Shown here in pieces: positions 1-6,746 of a stretch of DNA of 13,876 nucleotides. This DNA comes from Gammaproteobacteria bacterium (GTDB taxonomy: Bacteria; Pseudomonadota; Gammaproteobacteria; Burkholderiales; Burkholderiaceae_C): contig JASGCH010000017.1 in the NCBI GenBank assembly GCA_030054245.1, forward strand, positions 1-13,876. The letters run 5' to 3'. A program made the position numbers and the translations under genes. Numbering within the stretch: position 1 is the first letter of the stretch; every line of letters starts with the position of its first letter. The notes under the pieces were generated by a model, which made no database searches, had not been told where the DNA came from, and saw only the letters and a program-made list of their open reading frames with translations.

Positions 1-1688
1 TTATTAGAAAGTGAACAATTTTCTAATAAAGTTACTCCATTGTTAGCGGCAAAATTGGGTAGATTAATAGCTTTTTGAGGGTCAAGCCGATGATTTAAAG
101 AAGCCAACAGAGTTTTGGCTACAAAATGAATAATCAAAGAGCCTCCCGGACTACCAACACTCATCTCCAATTTTTGATTCGACTTGTCAAATACTAAAAT
201 AGGAGACATAGAAGATCTTGGCCTTTTGCCAGCTTCAACTCTATTGGCGATCCAACGACCATCAGAACTTTTAGGCAAAAAACTAAAATCGGTAAGCTCA
301 TTGTTCAATAAATAACCGTCCACCATTTGCCGACTGCCAAAAGCATCTTCTAAGGTGGTCGTCATCGAGATTGCCTGACCAAACCCGTCTATTATACTGA
401 TATGACTCGTACCAAATTCATCTTGTTCAGGCATATAACCCAAACTAACTATGGACTTAGTAGGATTGCCAGGCGGCATATGTCCGGGGTTCTTATAATG
501 ATCCACCAATTTAGCTCTTTGGAGCAAATAGTCCTCGCTTAAAAGAGATGCCCAGTCGTGGTTGGGCGCGGATACAAAGCTAGGATCAGCAACATATAAT
601 CCTCTATCCGCAAACGCCAAGTTTGCCGATTGAAAATAAAAGTGCAACCAATTGGCCAAAAAATGTTCATTGTCAAACTCAATGTGAGTTTGACCCAATA
701 AGCGCATGATCCCCATAATTTGTCCTATAGCAAGGGTACCCGAGCTAGGGGGTGGAAAACCACAAACAGCATAGACGGTTACCGATGTAGGGTAATCGAA
801 ACACAAAGGCGCTCTTTGAATGGCTTGATAACCTTTTAAATCGTCTAAGGTCATCAACCCTGGATTGGTCGGATGCTCAGCTACCGTTCGTAGCAAATTT
901 TCTGCGACCCAACCTTGGTAAAACCCACGCGCACCCTGATCTGCGATATTCCTAAAGACTTGGGCTAATTCAGGATTCTTTAAAACATACCCTACCGGCC
1001 AAGGTTGAGCATCAGTTTGATAAAAATACTTAGACGCAGTTGGGCTTGATTTAAGATAAGGGTCATTTTTAATCAAAGTATGTAATCTTGGGCTTACCCT
1101 AAACCCCTTTTCAGCTAACTCTATAGGCAATTGAAACAGACTCTTCCAAGGCAATTTTCCATATTTCTGGTGCACCATCTCTAAAACCTTTAGATTGCCT
1201 GGAACTCCTACCGAGCGCCCCCCCACAACCGCTTCATAAAACGACATAGGAGTTCCATCGGTTCGTAAAAATAAATCCTGATTAGCCAATTTGGGAGCAG
1301 TCTCTCGACCATCATAAGCTTCGACTTCCTTGCCATTAAAGTGTAAAATAAAACTTCCACCACCAATCCCACTCGACTGTGGTTCAACTAAGTTCAAAAC
1401 CATTTGTATCGTTACCGCGGCATCAATGGCCGCTCCACCGGCTTTTAAAATTTGATAACCCGCGTCAGTAGCCAATGGATTTGCGGTTGCCAAGGCAAAC
1501 TTCTGGGCTAAAACTTCGACGCTCGCGCTCCTCTTTCCAGAGCTAGCTTCCGGTTGTAACGGCTGGGTAGCCTTGACTTGATCTGCAGATAAAGGAACAT
1601 TGGCTCGGCAACCCAACAAAAATCCAACGACTAAGAGCCACCCTATCGTAATAGTTTTCATCGCGCCCAATTTATGACTTACATTCAA
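1..1688 (-). CDS. ggt: Gamma-glutamyltransferase, lipoprotein form (3' end off window)
   Basis: N-terminal-nucleophile hydrolase that cleaves the gamma-glutamyl bond of glutathione and related peptides, or transfers the glutamyl group, outside the cytoplasm. The precursor cuts itself into two subunits. The EFGTSHISIID motif marks the cut: the Thr codon is at 408-410 (about residue 427 from the TTG start) and would become the catalytic N-terminal Thr of the small subunit. GSPGGS near the window edge matches the family's oxyanion region, and the large-subunit pattern SSGIGGGSF is present. The N-terminus has a hydrophobic run ending in the lipobox LLGC, so a lipid-anchored periplasmic enzyme is inferred. 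About 560 codons are seen, so only the last few tens of residues are missing. The start is placed at TTG 1688 because AAGGAG lies 5 nt upstream; ATG 1661 is the alternative and has no Shine-Dalgarno site. It lies 61 bp after dsbC and is probably the last gene of the run. Confidence 0.93.
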   Translation of the reverse strand, partial: MNVSHKLGAMKTITIGWLLVVGFLLGCRANVPLSADQVKATQPLQPEASSGKRSASVEVLAQKFALATANPLATDAGYQILKAGGAAIDAAVTIQMVLNLVEPQSSGIGGGSFILHFNGKEVEAYDGRETAPKLANQDLFLRTDGTPMSFYEAVVGGRSVGVPGNLKVLEMVHQKYGKLPWKSLFQLPIELAEKGFRVSPRLHTLIKNDPYLKSSPTASKYFYQTDAQPWPVGYVLKNPELAQVFRNIADQGARGFYQGWVAENLLRTVAEHPTNPGLMTLDDLKGYQAIQRAPLCFDYPTSVTVYAVCGFPPPSSGTLAIGQIMGIMRLLGQTHIEFDNEHFLANWLHFYFQSANLAFADRGLYVADPSFVSAPNHDWASLLSEDYLLQRAKLVDHYKNPGHMPPGNPTKSIVSLGYMPEQDEFGTSHISIIDGFGQAISMTTTLEDAFGSRQMVDGYLLNNELTDFSFLPKSSDGRWIANRVEAGKRPRSSMSPILVFDKSNQKLEMSVGSPGGSLIIHFVAKTLLASLNHRLDPQKAINLPNFAANNGVTLLENCSLSN

Positions 1689-1693
1689 TCGAA

Positions 1694-1699
1694 CTCCTT
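1694..1699 (-). promoter_or_regulatory. Shine-Dalgarno site that decides the ggt start
   Basis: The minus strand reads AAGGAG here, 5 nt before an in-frame TTG (1686-1688) and 9 nt before an ATG (1682-1684) that is followed at once by TAA. The annotated-looking ATG at 1661 is 32 nt away, too far for normal use. This favours initiation at TTG 1688. Confidence 0.6.
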
Positions 1700-1749
1700 A
1701 ACACAAGAATAAGAGTATTTCACAACCCGAACTATTTAGTAAGAACCAC

Positions 1750-2514
1750 CTACCCTACCCTTTCCTTTTTCTCTTGTTCCAGTATTTTATCAATTTCAAT
1801 AGCCCGCATCAACCCTTTTGAACGCGTTCCATCAGGAAAAAACAAGACGGGAACCCCTTTGATGTTTAATTTTCTAGCTAAGCGTACATTTTTTTCAATC
1901 AGCACCCCAGCATCACAAAGCGGTATTTGTTCAGGCTCTAATAAAGCCGACTTACCCAACATCATATCTAACCAAAATTTTCCTGAATCTTTTGCACAAA
2001 CCACTTTTTTGGCCAATTTATGCGACTCCGGGCCTAACATCGGGACCACAAAAACATAAACTGTAAGGTCACCCAATTGTTGTAATTCCTGTTCTAGCTG
2101 TTTGCAATAAGGACATCTAGGATCAGAAAATACGATCAACTTTCTAGTACCACTGCCCTGAACTATTTTTATAGCTTGACCCAGAGGAAAGGAATCCCAA
2201 TTCACTTTTAACAACTGGCTTCTTCTTTCTTCAGTTAAGTTGTGCTTTGTGGCGACTTCATAAAGGTCTCCTCGCACCATATATTTGGCACTTGCATCCA
2301 CATAATATACCTCTTGCTGATCGGTTTCGATACTAAAAACACCCTCTATCGCCGATTTTTGTACCTTGGTTATCTCACCTATAAGTGGTTTCCAGCCTTG
2401 TAGGTTTTTTCGAATGAGCTGTTCTTGGGCATTTGGTGAGCCAATTAAACCCCAAAACATGGAAACACCTATGATCCAGTATAGATCAAATCCAAACAGA
2501 CGAAATAATTTCAT
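1750..2514 (-). CDS. dsbC: Thiol:disulfide interchange protein DsbC
   Basis: Periplasmic disulfide isomerase of the DsbC/DsbG family, 254 aa. A signal peptide is visible (residues 1-30, likely cleavage after SPNAQ). The N-terminal dimerisation domain follows at about 31-100, then a linker helix and a thioredoxin fold. The active site CPYC is at 134-137 in the context VFSDPRCPYC. A second Cys pair, C173 (VVCAKD) and C200, matches the structural disulfide of DsbC. The cis-proline loop reads GVP (V221-P222), whereas classical DsbC has Thr before the cis-Pro. The ATG overlaps the TGA of the upstream monooxygenase gene as ATGA, so the two are probably translationally coupled. DsbG is the alternative; the Cys pair pattern favours DsbC. 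Confidence 0.92.
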   Translation of the reverse strand: MKLFRLFGFDLYWIIGVSMFWGLIGSPNAQEQLIRKNLQGWKPLIGEITKVQKSAIEGVFSIETDQQEVYYVDASAKYMVRGDLYEVATKHNLTEERRSQLLKVNWDSFPLGQAIKIVQGSGTRKLIVFSDPRCPYCKQLEQELQQLGDLTVYVFVVPMLGPESHKLAKKVVCAKDSGKFWLDMMLGKSALLEPEQIPLCDAGVLIEKNVRLARKLNIKGVPVLFFPDGTRSKGLMRAIEIDKILEQEKKERVG

Positions 2515-3626
2515 ACGGCAGTCTTCACGATTAGTTCCTTTAAAAATCGAGACCTATCCAACACATTAAGCCCCCAATTACGCAATAGATGCAATCGGTT
2601 ATCTGGATGTGCGAATAATCCGTGTAATCCGTCGCAAACCCATTCAGCCCACAATATGTCGGTCTTTCTTTGTCGCTCATATTTTCGGATACTAGGTAAA
2701 TGGTCAACCCCTTTCCACGGATGATTTACCACATTATTCATAACAACATCAGCTAACAATTTCGCATCCCCTATTCCCAAGTTTAAGCCCAACCCAGCCA
2801 AAGGGTGTATCCCATGTGCAGAATCGCCCACCAAAACCCAAGTTTGATTTTCTCTGTCTCTACCGCTCCACTGATCTACACGCATTTTCTGGATATCCCA
2901 AGTGTGTAAAGTCGTTATAAAATTGAAGCCAGTCAGGTGCGGTTCAGAAATCTCGTTCAGTAAAGCCACTTGTTCTGGAGCCGTCAGGTGGATCATCACT
3001 TCGGCCTTTTCTAGGGGCATGGACCAAACTATAGCACTTTTATCTATCTCCCCGATGGGTAATAATGCCAAAATTTCTAATCCATATTGACCCTTATGAA
3101 ACCACTGAAAAGCTTTATCGATCTTTCTAGGCGTATGGCAGAGCAATCCAGCCATAGCAATTTGTTGATACGACCAGCTATTTTTAGGAATTTTCAATTT
3201 TTCTCGAGTAACACTATGTTGACCTTCACAAATAACTTTTAATCGAGCACTAGCTGGTTCCTTTAGTATCTCCACGAATGGATTACTTTGTACTCTTTGC
3301 CACAAAACTTCATGGAATTGTTTGCCAGAAGCAACATAAAACAGAGCTCGACCCTCGACATTTTGTAAAATCAATTGACCCTTATTATCACCAAAAATCG
3401 CTACCTCGTTCACTGGATACCAATTCAGTGGTAGTTTAATTCCATCCAATATCGACTTCGTTTTTTCAGTGAAAGCAAAATACCTAGGATCACTCTCGGC
3501 AATCAGCTGATCTAGAATGGCCAAACGCAGTGTACGGTCAGCCAACAACACCGAGGTAAGATTACCTACTATACCCCTGCCCAAAACCATAATATCGTAT
3601 TGGAAACTTCTCACAACGCAACCCAA
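2511..3626 (-). CDS. UbiH/UbiF-family FAD-dependent monooxygenase (ubiquinone biosynthesis)
   Basis: Class A flavin hydroxylase that most likely hydroxylates the ring of a ubiquinone precursor. The N-terminal FAD-binding motif is GRGIVG (residues 16-21, after the strand YDIMVL). The C-terminal GD motif GDSAHGIHPLAGLGLNLGIG (267-286) is nearly ideal, followed by DAKLLADVV and a helical tail with YERQRKTDILWAEWVCDGL as in UbiH proteins. The middle DG motif is degenerate, reading CEGQHS (133-138) instead of ADGxxS, and the stretch before it looks shorter than usual; 371 aa is slightly short for the family. Which ring position it serves (UbiH, UbiF, UbiI or a relative) cannot be told from sequence alone. 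The start is TTG 3626 or GTG 3614; both are 3' of the DUF192 stop. The stop overlaps the dsbC start. Confidence 0.85.
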   Translation of the reverse strand: MGCVVRSFQYDIMVLGRGIVGNLTSVLLADRTLRLAILDQLIAESDPRYFAFTEKTKSILDGIKLPLNWYPVNEVAIFGDNKGQLILQNVEGRALFYVASGKQFHEVLWQRVQSNPFVEILKEPASARLKVICEGQHSVTREKLKIPKNSWSYQQIAMAGLLCHTPRKIDKAFQWFHKGQYGLEILALLPIGEIDKSAIVWSMPLEKAEVMIHLTAPEQVALLNEISEPHLTGFNFITTLHTWDIQKMRVDQWSGRDRENQTWVLVGDSAHGIHPLAGLGLNLGIGDAKLLADVVMNNVVNHPWKGVDHLPSIRKYERQRKTDILWAEWVCDGLHGLFAHPDNRLHLLRNWGLNVLDRSRFLKELIVKTAV

Positions 3627-3629
3627 TTC

Positions 3630-4082
3630 TCACTTGAACGAATAAATACCATCTAGTCCTTTTACTTGCGAACCATTTTTCACCCATTTCTGATGAAACC
3701 AACCTCGATTAACTTCCAAAACATATTTAACCGGCTCCCTTGAACAATGCGATTGCGTACTCATTGGCGTCATATCTTCGATTTGAACAATAGTGCCACT
3801 ATCCGAGATAAAGGCCAAAGATAGGGGTAGGTAGGTATTTTTCATCCAAAAGCACTGCATCGATTTTACTGGAAAAACAAACAACATACCTTCGTTAGTG
3901 GGTAGATTTTGGCGAAACATCAACCCCATACCCCTTTGCTCATCGGTGTTGGCTATTTGTACCCGTAAAAGGTTTGCCCCTAACTGGAGAGTTTTGGTAG
4001 GCAAGCCTATTTGTGGCATTTGAGCCCAAGTAAGCCCGACTTGACCCACAAGAAGTAACAGAATGAACATTTTTACTCTCAT
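3630..4082 (-). CDS. DUF192 family exported protein
   Basis: Small protein of the DUF192 family, whose function is not firmly established. With the ATG at 4082 it is 150 aa and opens with a typical signal peptide (MRVKMFILLLLVGQ, then cleavage near TWAQ). Family hallmarks are visible: LRVQIANTDEQRGMGLMFR, EGMLFVFP, CFWMKNTYLPLSLAFI, and VKYVLEVNRGW. In this family the FWMKNT and LEV.RGW blocks define a compact beta fold. I choose ATG 4082 over the longer frame opening at 4115 because it starts with the signal peptide and overlaps the TGA of yceF as ATGA. It sits second in the minus-strand run, three bases before the monooxygenase TTG start. Confidence 0.88.
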   Translation of the reverse strand: MRVKMFILLLLVGQVGLTWAQMPQIGLPTKTLQLGANLLRVQIANTDEQRGMGLMFRQNLPTNEGMLFVFPVKSMQCFWMKNTYLPLSLAFISDSGTIVQIEDMTPMSTQSHCSREPVKYVLEVNRGWFHQKWVKNGSQVKGLDGIYSFK

Positions 4083-4672
4083 GAAAAAACCATCGATGGT
4101 CCCACATGCCCACACGCCGTCAATAATTTATATAACCTAATCAGTGGTAACCCTAAAAGAGCAGTGGGGTCATCGCTCTCGATAAAGTCAAACAAAGTAA
4201 TCCCTAATCCTTCGCTTTTCGCGCTTCCAGCACAATCATACGGCTGTTCCATCATTAAATATTTTTCGATTTCATGCTTGCTAAGACTTTTATACTTAGC
4301 CCTAACAGTAGCTACCTCCTGAAGCACCAGCCCCTTAACTCGGCAAACCAAGGCAAGCGCAGAATAAAAATGCACCGTCTTACCACTCAAATAGCTCAAT
4401 TGGTGCATAGCAACTTCAAAGGATTTTGGTTTTCCCAAAGTATTGCCATCGCATTCAAGTGTTTGATCACAGCCTATAACCAAGGAATGCTTATTTTTAC
4501 CAGCAACCAATTGAGCTTTGGCAATGGCTAAAATTTGAGCAGTTTTCATCGGAGTATCCAAGGTATAAGCGGATTCATCTAACCCAGAGACAACCACTCT
4601 AAACGGAATTCTCAGTCTTTCCAGCAATGATCGGCGGTAAGGTGAGCTAGAAGCTAAAATACAATCAAGCAT
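4079..4672 (-). CDS. yceF: Maf-family nucleotide pyrophosphatase, YceF type (probable m7GTP pyrophosphatase)
   Basis: Cytoplasmic house-cleaning enzyme that hydrolyses non-canonical nucleoside triphosphates; the YceF branch is known to act on 7-methyl-GTP. Residues 6-17 LASSSPYRRSLL form the phosphate-binding loop, DES follows at 32-34, GCDQ at about 67-70, and GKP just after. The C-terminal block CAGSAKSEGLGITLFD and the ending LGLPLIRL are typical of the YceF branch rather than the dTTP/UTP branch (YhdE). The length of 197 aa is normal. It is the first gene of the minus-strand run; the promoter must lie in the repeat-rich gap above 4672, where a MITE-like copy ends only 42 bp upstream. No convincing promoter is seen. 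Confidence 0.9.
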   Translation of the reverse strand: MLDCILASSSPYRRSLLERLRIPFRVVVSGLDESAYTLDTPMKTAQILAIAKAQLVAGKNKHSLVIGCDQTLECDGNTLGKPKSFEVAMHQLSYLSGKTVHFYSALALVCRVKGLVLQEVATVRAKYKSLSKHEIEKYLMMEQPYDCAGSAKSEGLGITLFDFIESDDPTALLGLPLIRLYKLLTACGHVGPSMVFS

Positions 4673-4714
4673 GTATCAAAAATTTCATGTCTTCAGAATA
4701 AAAGTTTGCTCAAT

Positions 4715-4902
4715 AAGACCGCTACACCATCGGCTTTGCCGCGGTTACACTGTCAAATTGCTATGTTATGCGGTTCACCCGAATGGTCATTTGAGTAAAT
4801 TTCGCCAGTTGCGCGGTGCTATCTACAGTACAACCGATCGTTATGACAGCTCACCGAGTGGCATAGTCGATGATGCAATGGTCTTGATGGTGCAACGGTC
4901 TT
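4715..4902 (-). repeat. MITE-like repeat, full-length copy A (minus orientation)
   Basis: The ends are AAGACCGCTACACC (4715-4728) and GGTGCAACGGTCTT (4889-4902), inverted with 12 of 14 matches. Read on the minus strand the interior carries the family core: CATTCG at 4780-4785, then CGCATAACATAG, then GACAGTGTAACCGCGG. A second end-like motif, GATGCAATGGTCTT (4872-4885), lies just inside the right end, so the copy may be a partial duplication. It is 188 bp, has no convincing coding content and no clear target-site duplication. It lies in the gap between the divergent yceF and MBL genes. Confidence 0.7.
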
Positions 4903-4990
4903 AGTATGCAACCAGCAAGGTTCACTCGCTTGGTAGTACGACAATCACAAGCGTTCGTGATGCAACAGTGCGTGGACTTTGAGACTTTTT

Positions 4991-5135
4991 TAGACTTTTG
5001 CACCATTGGCTTCACTGCCAAATAACTACATTATGCAGTTCACTCCGAATGAGCACTTCGGCGATTCCGCTGGTTGGGCGATCGCTATAGCCTTGTTTAG
5101 CTACTCGTACGGGCGGCAAGGCCAACGATGCGATC
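4991..5135 (-). repeat. MITE-like repeat, copy B, one end degraded (minus orientation)
   Basis: One terminus, TAGACTTTTGCACC, is at 4991-5004. The minus-strand interior aligns by eye over about 145 bp with copy C at 6317-6473: CTCATTCGGAGTGAACTGC (core CATTCG at 5046-5051), TTATTTGGCAGTG, ACAAGGCT and CGTACGAG. The far terminus is not recognisable. The blocks of 4903-4990 between copies A and B look like scattered fragments of the same family (for example GTGATGCAACAGTGC). Confidence 0.6.
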
Positions 5136-5382
5136 TGTTGCCGGTATGACCATGACCCTTGCCAAAGTTCAGCCAATCGACGAATCACCAGACTTTGCTA
5201 GGCACATCGTCAAAACCCAACTGTTTGGATTAATCACTATTCAATGAGATTTTATGCAAAATCTATGGTAGTTCATGCCCACAAGTATACTCCAAAAATT
5301 CTAGATTTAACTGAATACAATAGCTTTATAATAAAAATTATTTTACTTTGGCTGAAGTTTTCCTCTTTTTTATCTCTTATGT
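5136..5382. other. Non-coding gap upstream of the MBL gene
   Basis: No gene is visible on either strand in this stretch. A possible -10 box TATAAT lies at 5327-5332, with a poor -35 candidate TTTAAC at 5306-5311 and a 15-bp spacer. It is a weak promoter candidate for the MBL gene 50 bp downstream. There is no obvious Shine-Dalgarno site before ATG 5383. Confidence 0.35.
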
Positions 5383-6318
5383 ATGATTTCTTATACCAAT
5401 AACCCGACAGATTCTTTGCCTTTTGGAATGCTCTTTATTAAAGGAAGTTGGCTATCTTCTAATAGCGTCTTATTATTAGGCGAAAATTCGGTATTGCTAG
5501 ATTCTGGTTATTTTTCTCATGCGGATTCTACGGTGGAAACTTTGTATTCCTTATTACAAGATAGGCCTTTGGATAAGGTTGTAAATACTCACCTCCACAG
5601 CGACCATTGTGGTGGTAACGCCAAAATACAAGAACACTGGCCCAATGTCCAAATTATCATCCCAAGTGGCATGGTTTCCCTTATTTCTACGGGTAATCTG
5701 CACCCACAGCTCTACAAACCGGTGGGGCAAAATTGCCCACCCTTTCCATTCTCAGACACCCTAAATGCCCAATCCAAGCCTAAATGGGGGGACTACGATT
5801 GGCAAATATACGAAGCCCCGGGGCACGACCCACACGCGCTGGTATTTTTTCAGCCAGAAACAAAAATAGTGGTAACAGGTGATGCTCTATGGGAGAACGG
5901 ATTTGGTATTGTCTTCCCAGAATTCTACGGGAAATCAGGTTTTAAAGAAACTGGAGAAACCATCGATATGATAGAATCCTTATCCCCTAAACTGATCATC
6001 CCGGGGCATGGTCACATTACCCATGATGTATCTGGCTCGATTTTTCGTGCTCGCACCAAATTGGCCAAATATCAAGCCAACCCGGATAAACATGCGATGT
6101 ATGCCGCCAAGGTTTTGGTCAAGTTTAAGCTACTGGAGTTGGGATCTATTTCCATCCAGGACTTGATGTCTTGGGCTGATAACAGCTCGCTATTACACTG
6201 CATCAATGATCAATATTTTGCAAAACTGCCGTTTACAGATTTTTTGAATACCATAGTCAACGCCTTAATCTCCAGCAACGCCGCCTCAAGAAAAGATCAC
6301 CTAGTAATGAGTAGCTAA
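5383..6318 (+). CDS. MBL-fold metallohydrolase, substrate unknown
   Basis: Metallo-beta-lactamase superfamily hydrolase of 311 aa without a signal peptide, so probably cytoplasmic. The full set of metal ligands is present: the HLHSDH motif (H70, H72, D74, H75), H148 in EAPGHDPH, D167 in VVTGDALWENG and H209 in IIPGHGH. This predicts a competent binuclear zinc or iron site. The helical C-terminus (about 220-300) resembles the winged-helix-like tail found in some glyoxalase-II-like and lactamase-B2 proteins. The substrate cannot be told: thioesters, lactones or phosphodiesters are all handled by relatives, and an antibiotic-resistance role is unlikely. It is isolated from its neighbours by repeat-filled gaps of about 0.7 and 0.4 kb. 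The TAA stop overlaps the first bases of repeat copy C. Confidence 0.9.
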   Translation: MISYTNNPTDSLPFGMLFIKGSWLSSNSVLLLGENSVLLDSGYFSHADSTVETLYSLLQDRPLDKVVNTHLHSDHCGGNAKIQEHWPNVQIIIPSGMVSLISTGNLHPQLYKPVGQNCPPFPFSDTLNAQSKPKWGDYDWQIYEAPGHDPHALVFFQPETKIVVTGDALWENGFGIVFPEFYGKSGFKETGETIDMIESLSPKLIIPGHGHITHDVSGSIFRARTKLAKYQANPDKHAMYAAKVLVKFKLLELGSISIQDLMSWADNSSLLHCINDQYFAKLPFTDFLNTIVNALISSNAASRKDHLVMSS

Positions 6319-6473
6319 GAAACTTGAGCACCACCGGCGTTGCCGTCCGGACGAGCAACCTACGGTACAAGGCTAGAGTGTTTGCACAACCAATGGAATG
6401 TACTTCAATGACCATTCGGAGTGAACCGCATAGCGCAGTCATTTGGCAGTGCAGTCGGTTGAGCAACAGTCTT
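6317..6473 (+). repeat. MITE-like repeat, copy C, abutting the MBL stop codon
   Basis: Begins AAGAAACTTGAGCACC (6317-6332) and ends GAGCAACAGTCTT (6461-6473), so the inverted ends are imperfect. The interior has ACAAGGCT, CATTCG (6413-6418), GAGTGAACCGCATA, GCGCAGT and ATTTGGCAGTG, matching copies A, B and D. The first two bases are part of the TAA stop of the MBL gene. The copy is 157 bp and no clear target duplication is seen. Confidence 0.65.
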
Positions 6474-6481
6474 TAAAACTG

Positions 6482-6490
6482 TGGTACAAT
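6482..6490 (+). promoter_or_regulatory. Possible extended -10 promoter
   Basis: TGGTACAAT matches the extended -10 pattern (TGn followed by a TATAAT-like hexamer). It lies in the 62-bp spacer between repeat copies C and D. If active it would transcribe through copy D into the M23 peptidase gene about 250 nt downstream. No good -35 accompanies it, so this is tentative. Confidence 0.3.
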
Positions 6491-6535
6491 AGACGATTCT
6501 ATTTGGATTGCCCCGGCTGTGCCACCTATCTTTTC

Positions 6536-6699
6536 AAGACTGTTGCACCGAGGGCTGGTGCCGCTCGGTGTTGTCATAATTACAAGGCTTCCGCGTACGC
6601 CCCAGCGGAATTTACTGGGGTGATCATTCGCTGGTGAGTACCGCATAACGCAGTAATTGGGCAGTGTAACCGCGGCGTAGCCGATGGTGCAACAGTCTT
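6536..6699 (+). mobile_element. MITE-like element, best copy D with perfect terminal inverted repeats
   Basis: The left end AAGACTGTTGCACC (6536-6549) and right end GGTGCAACAGTCTT (6686-6699) are perfect 14-bp inverted repeats. The same 5-mer TTTTC flanks both sides (6531-6535 and 6700-6704), a candidate target-site duplication, though its T-run makes chance possible. The 164-bp interior has GGCTGGTGCCGCTCGG, ACAAGGCTT, CATTCG (6625-6630), CGCATAACGCAGT and GGCAGTGTAACCGCGG, shared with other copies. It encodes no transposase, so any mobility would need an enzyme from elsewhere. It lies 47 bp before the M23 gene start. Confidence 0.72.
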
Positions 6700-6746
6700 T
6701 TTTCGATAAAGTAAGTTCTCCACCCACTTACTAACACCCATTGTTC

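Noticed and set aside
4671..4904. Plus-strand 77-codon frame in the yceF-MBL gap
   Set aside because: It is almost wholly repeat copy A read in the opposite direction and shows no protein-like features.
5383..6318. Antibiotic-type metallo-beta-lactamase
   Set aside because: It has no signal peptide, and the motif set HLHSDH plus the C-terminal helical region fits general MBL-fold hydrolases rather than class B lactamases.
4715..6699. CRISPR array from the repeated motifs
   Set aside because: Copies differ in length and orientation, are diverged, and are not separated by uniform spacers; no cas gene is nearby.
6473..6727. Minus-strand 84-codon frame between the MBL and M23 genes
   Set aside because: It runs through the MITE-like copy D and its inverted ends, has no family motif and no ribosome site.
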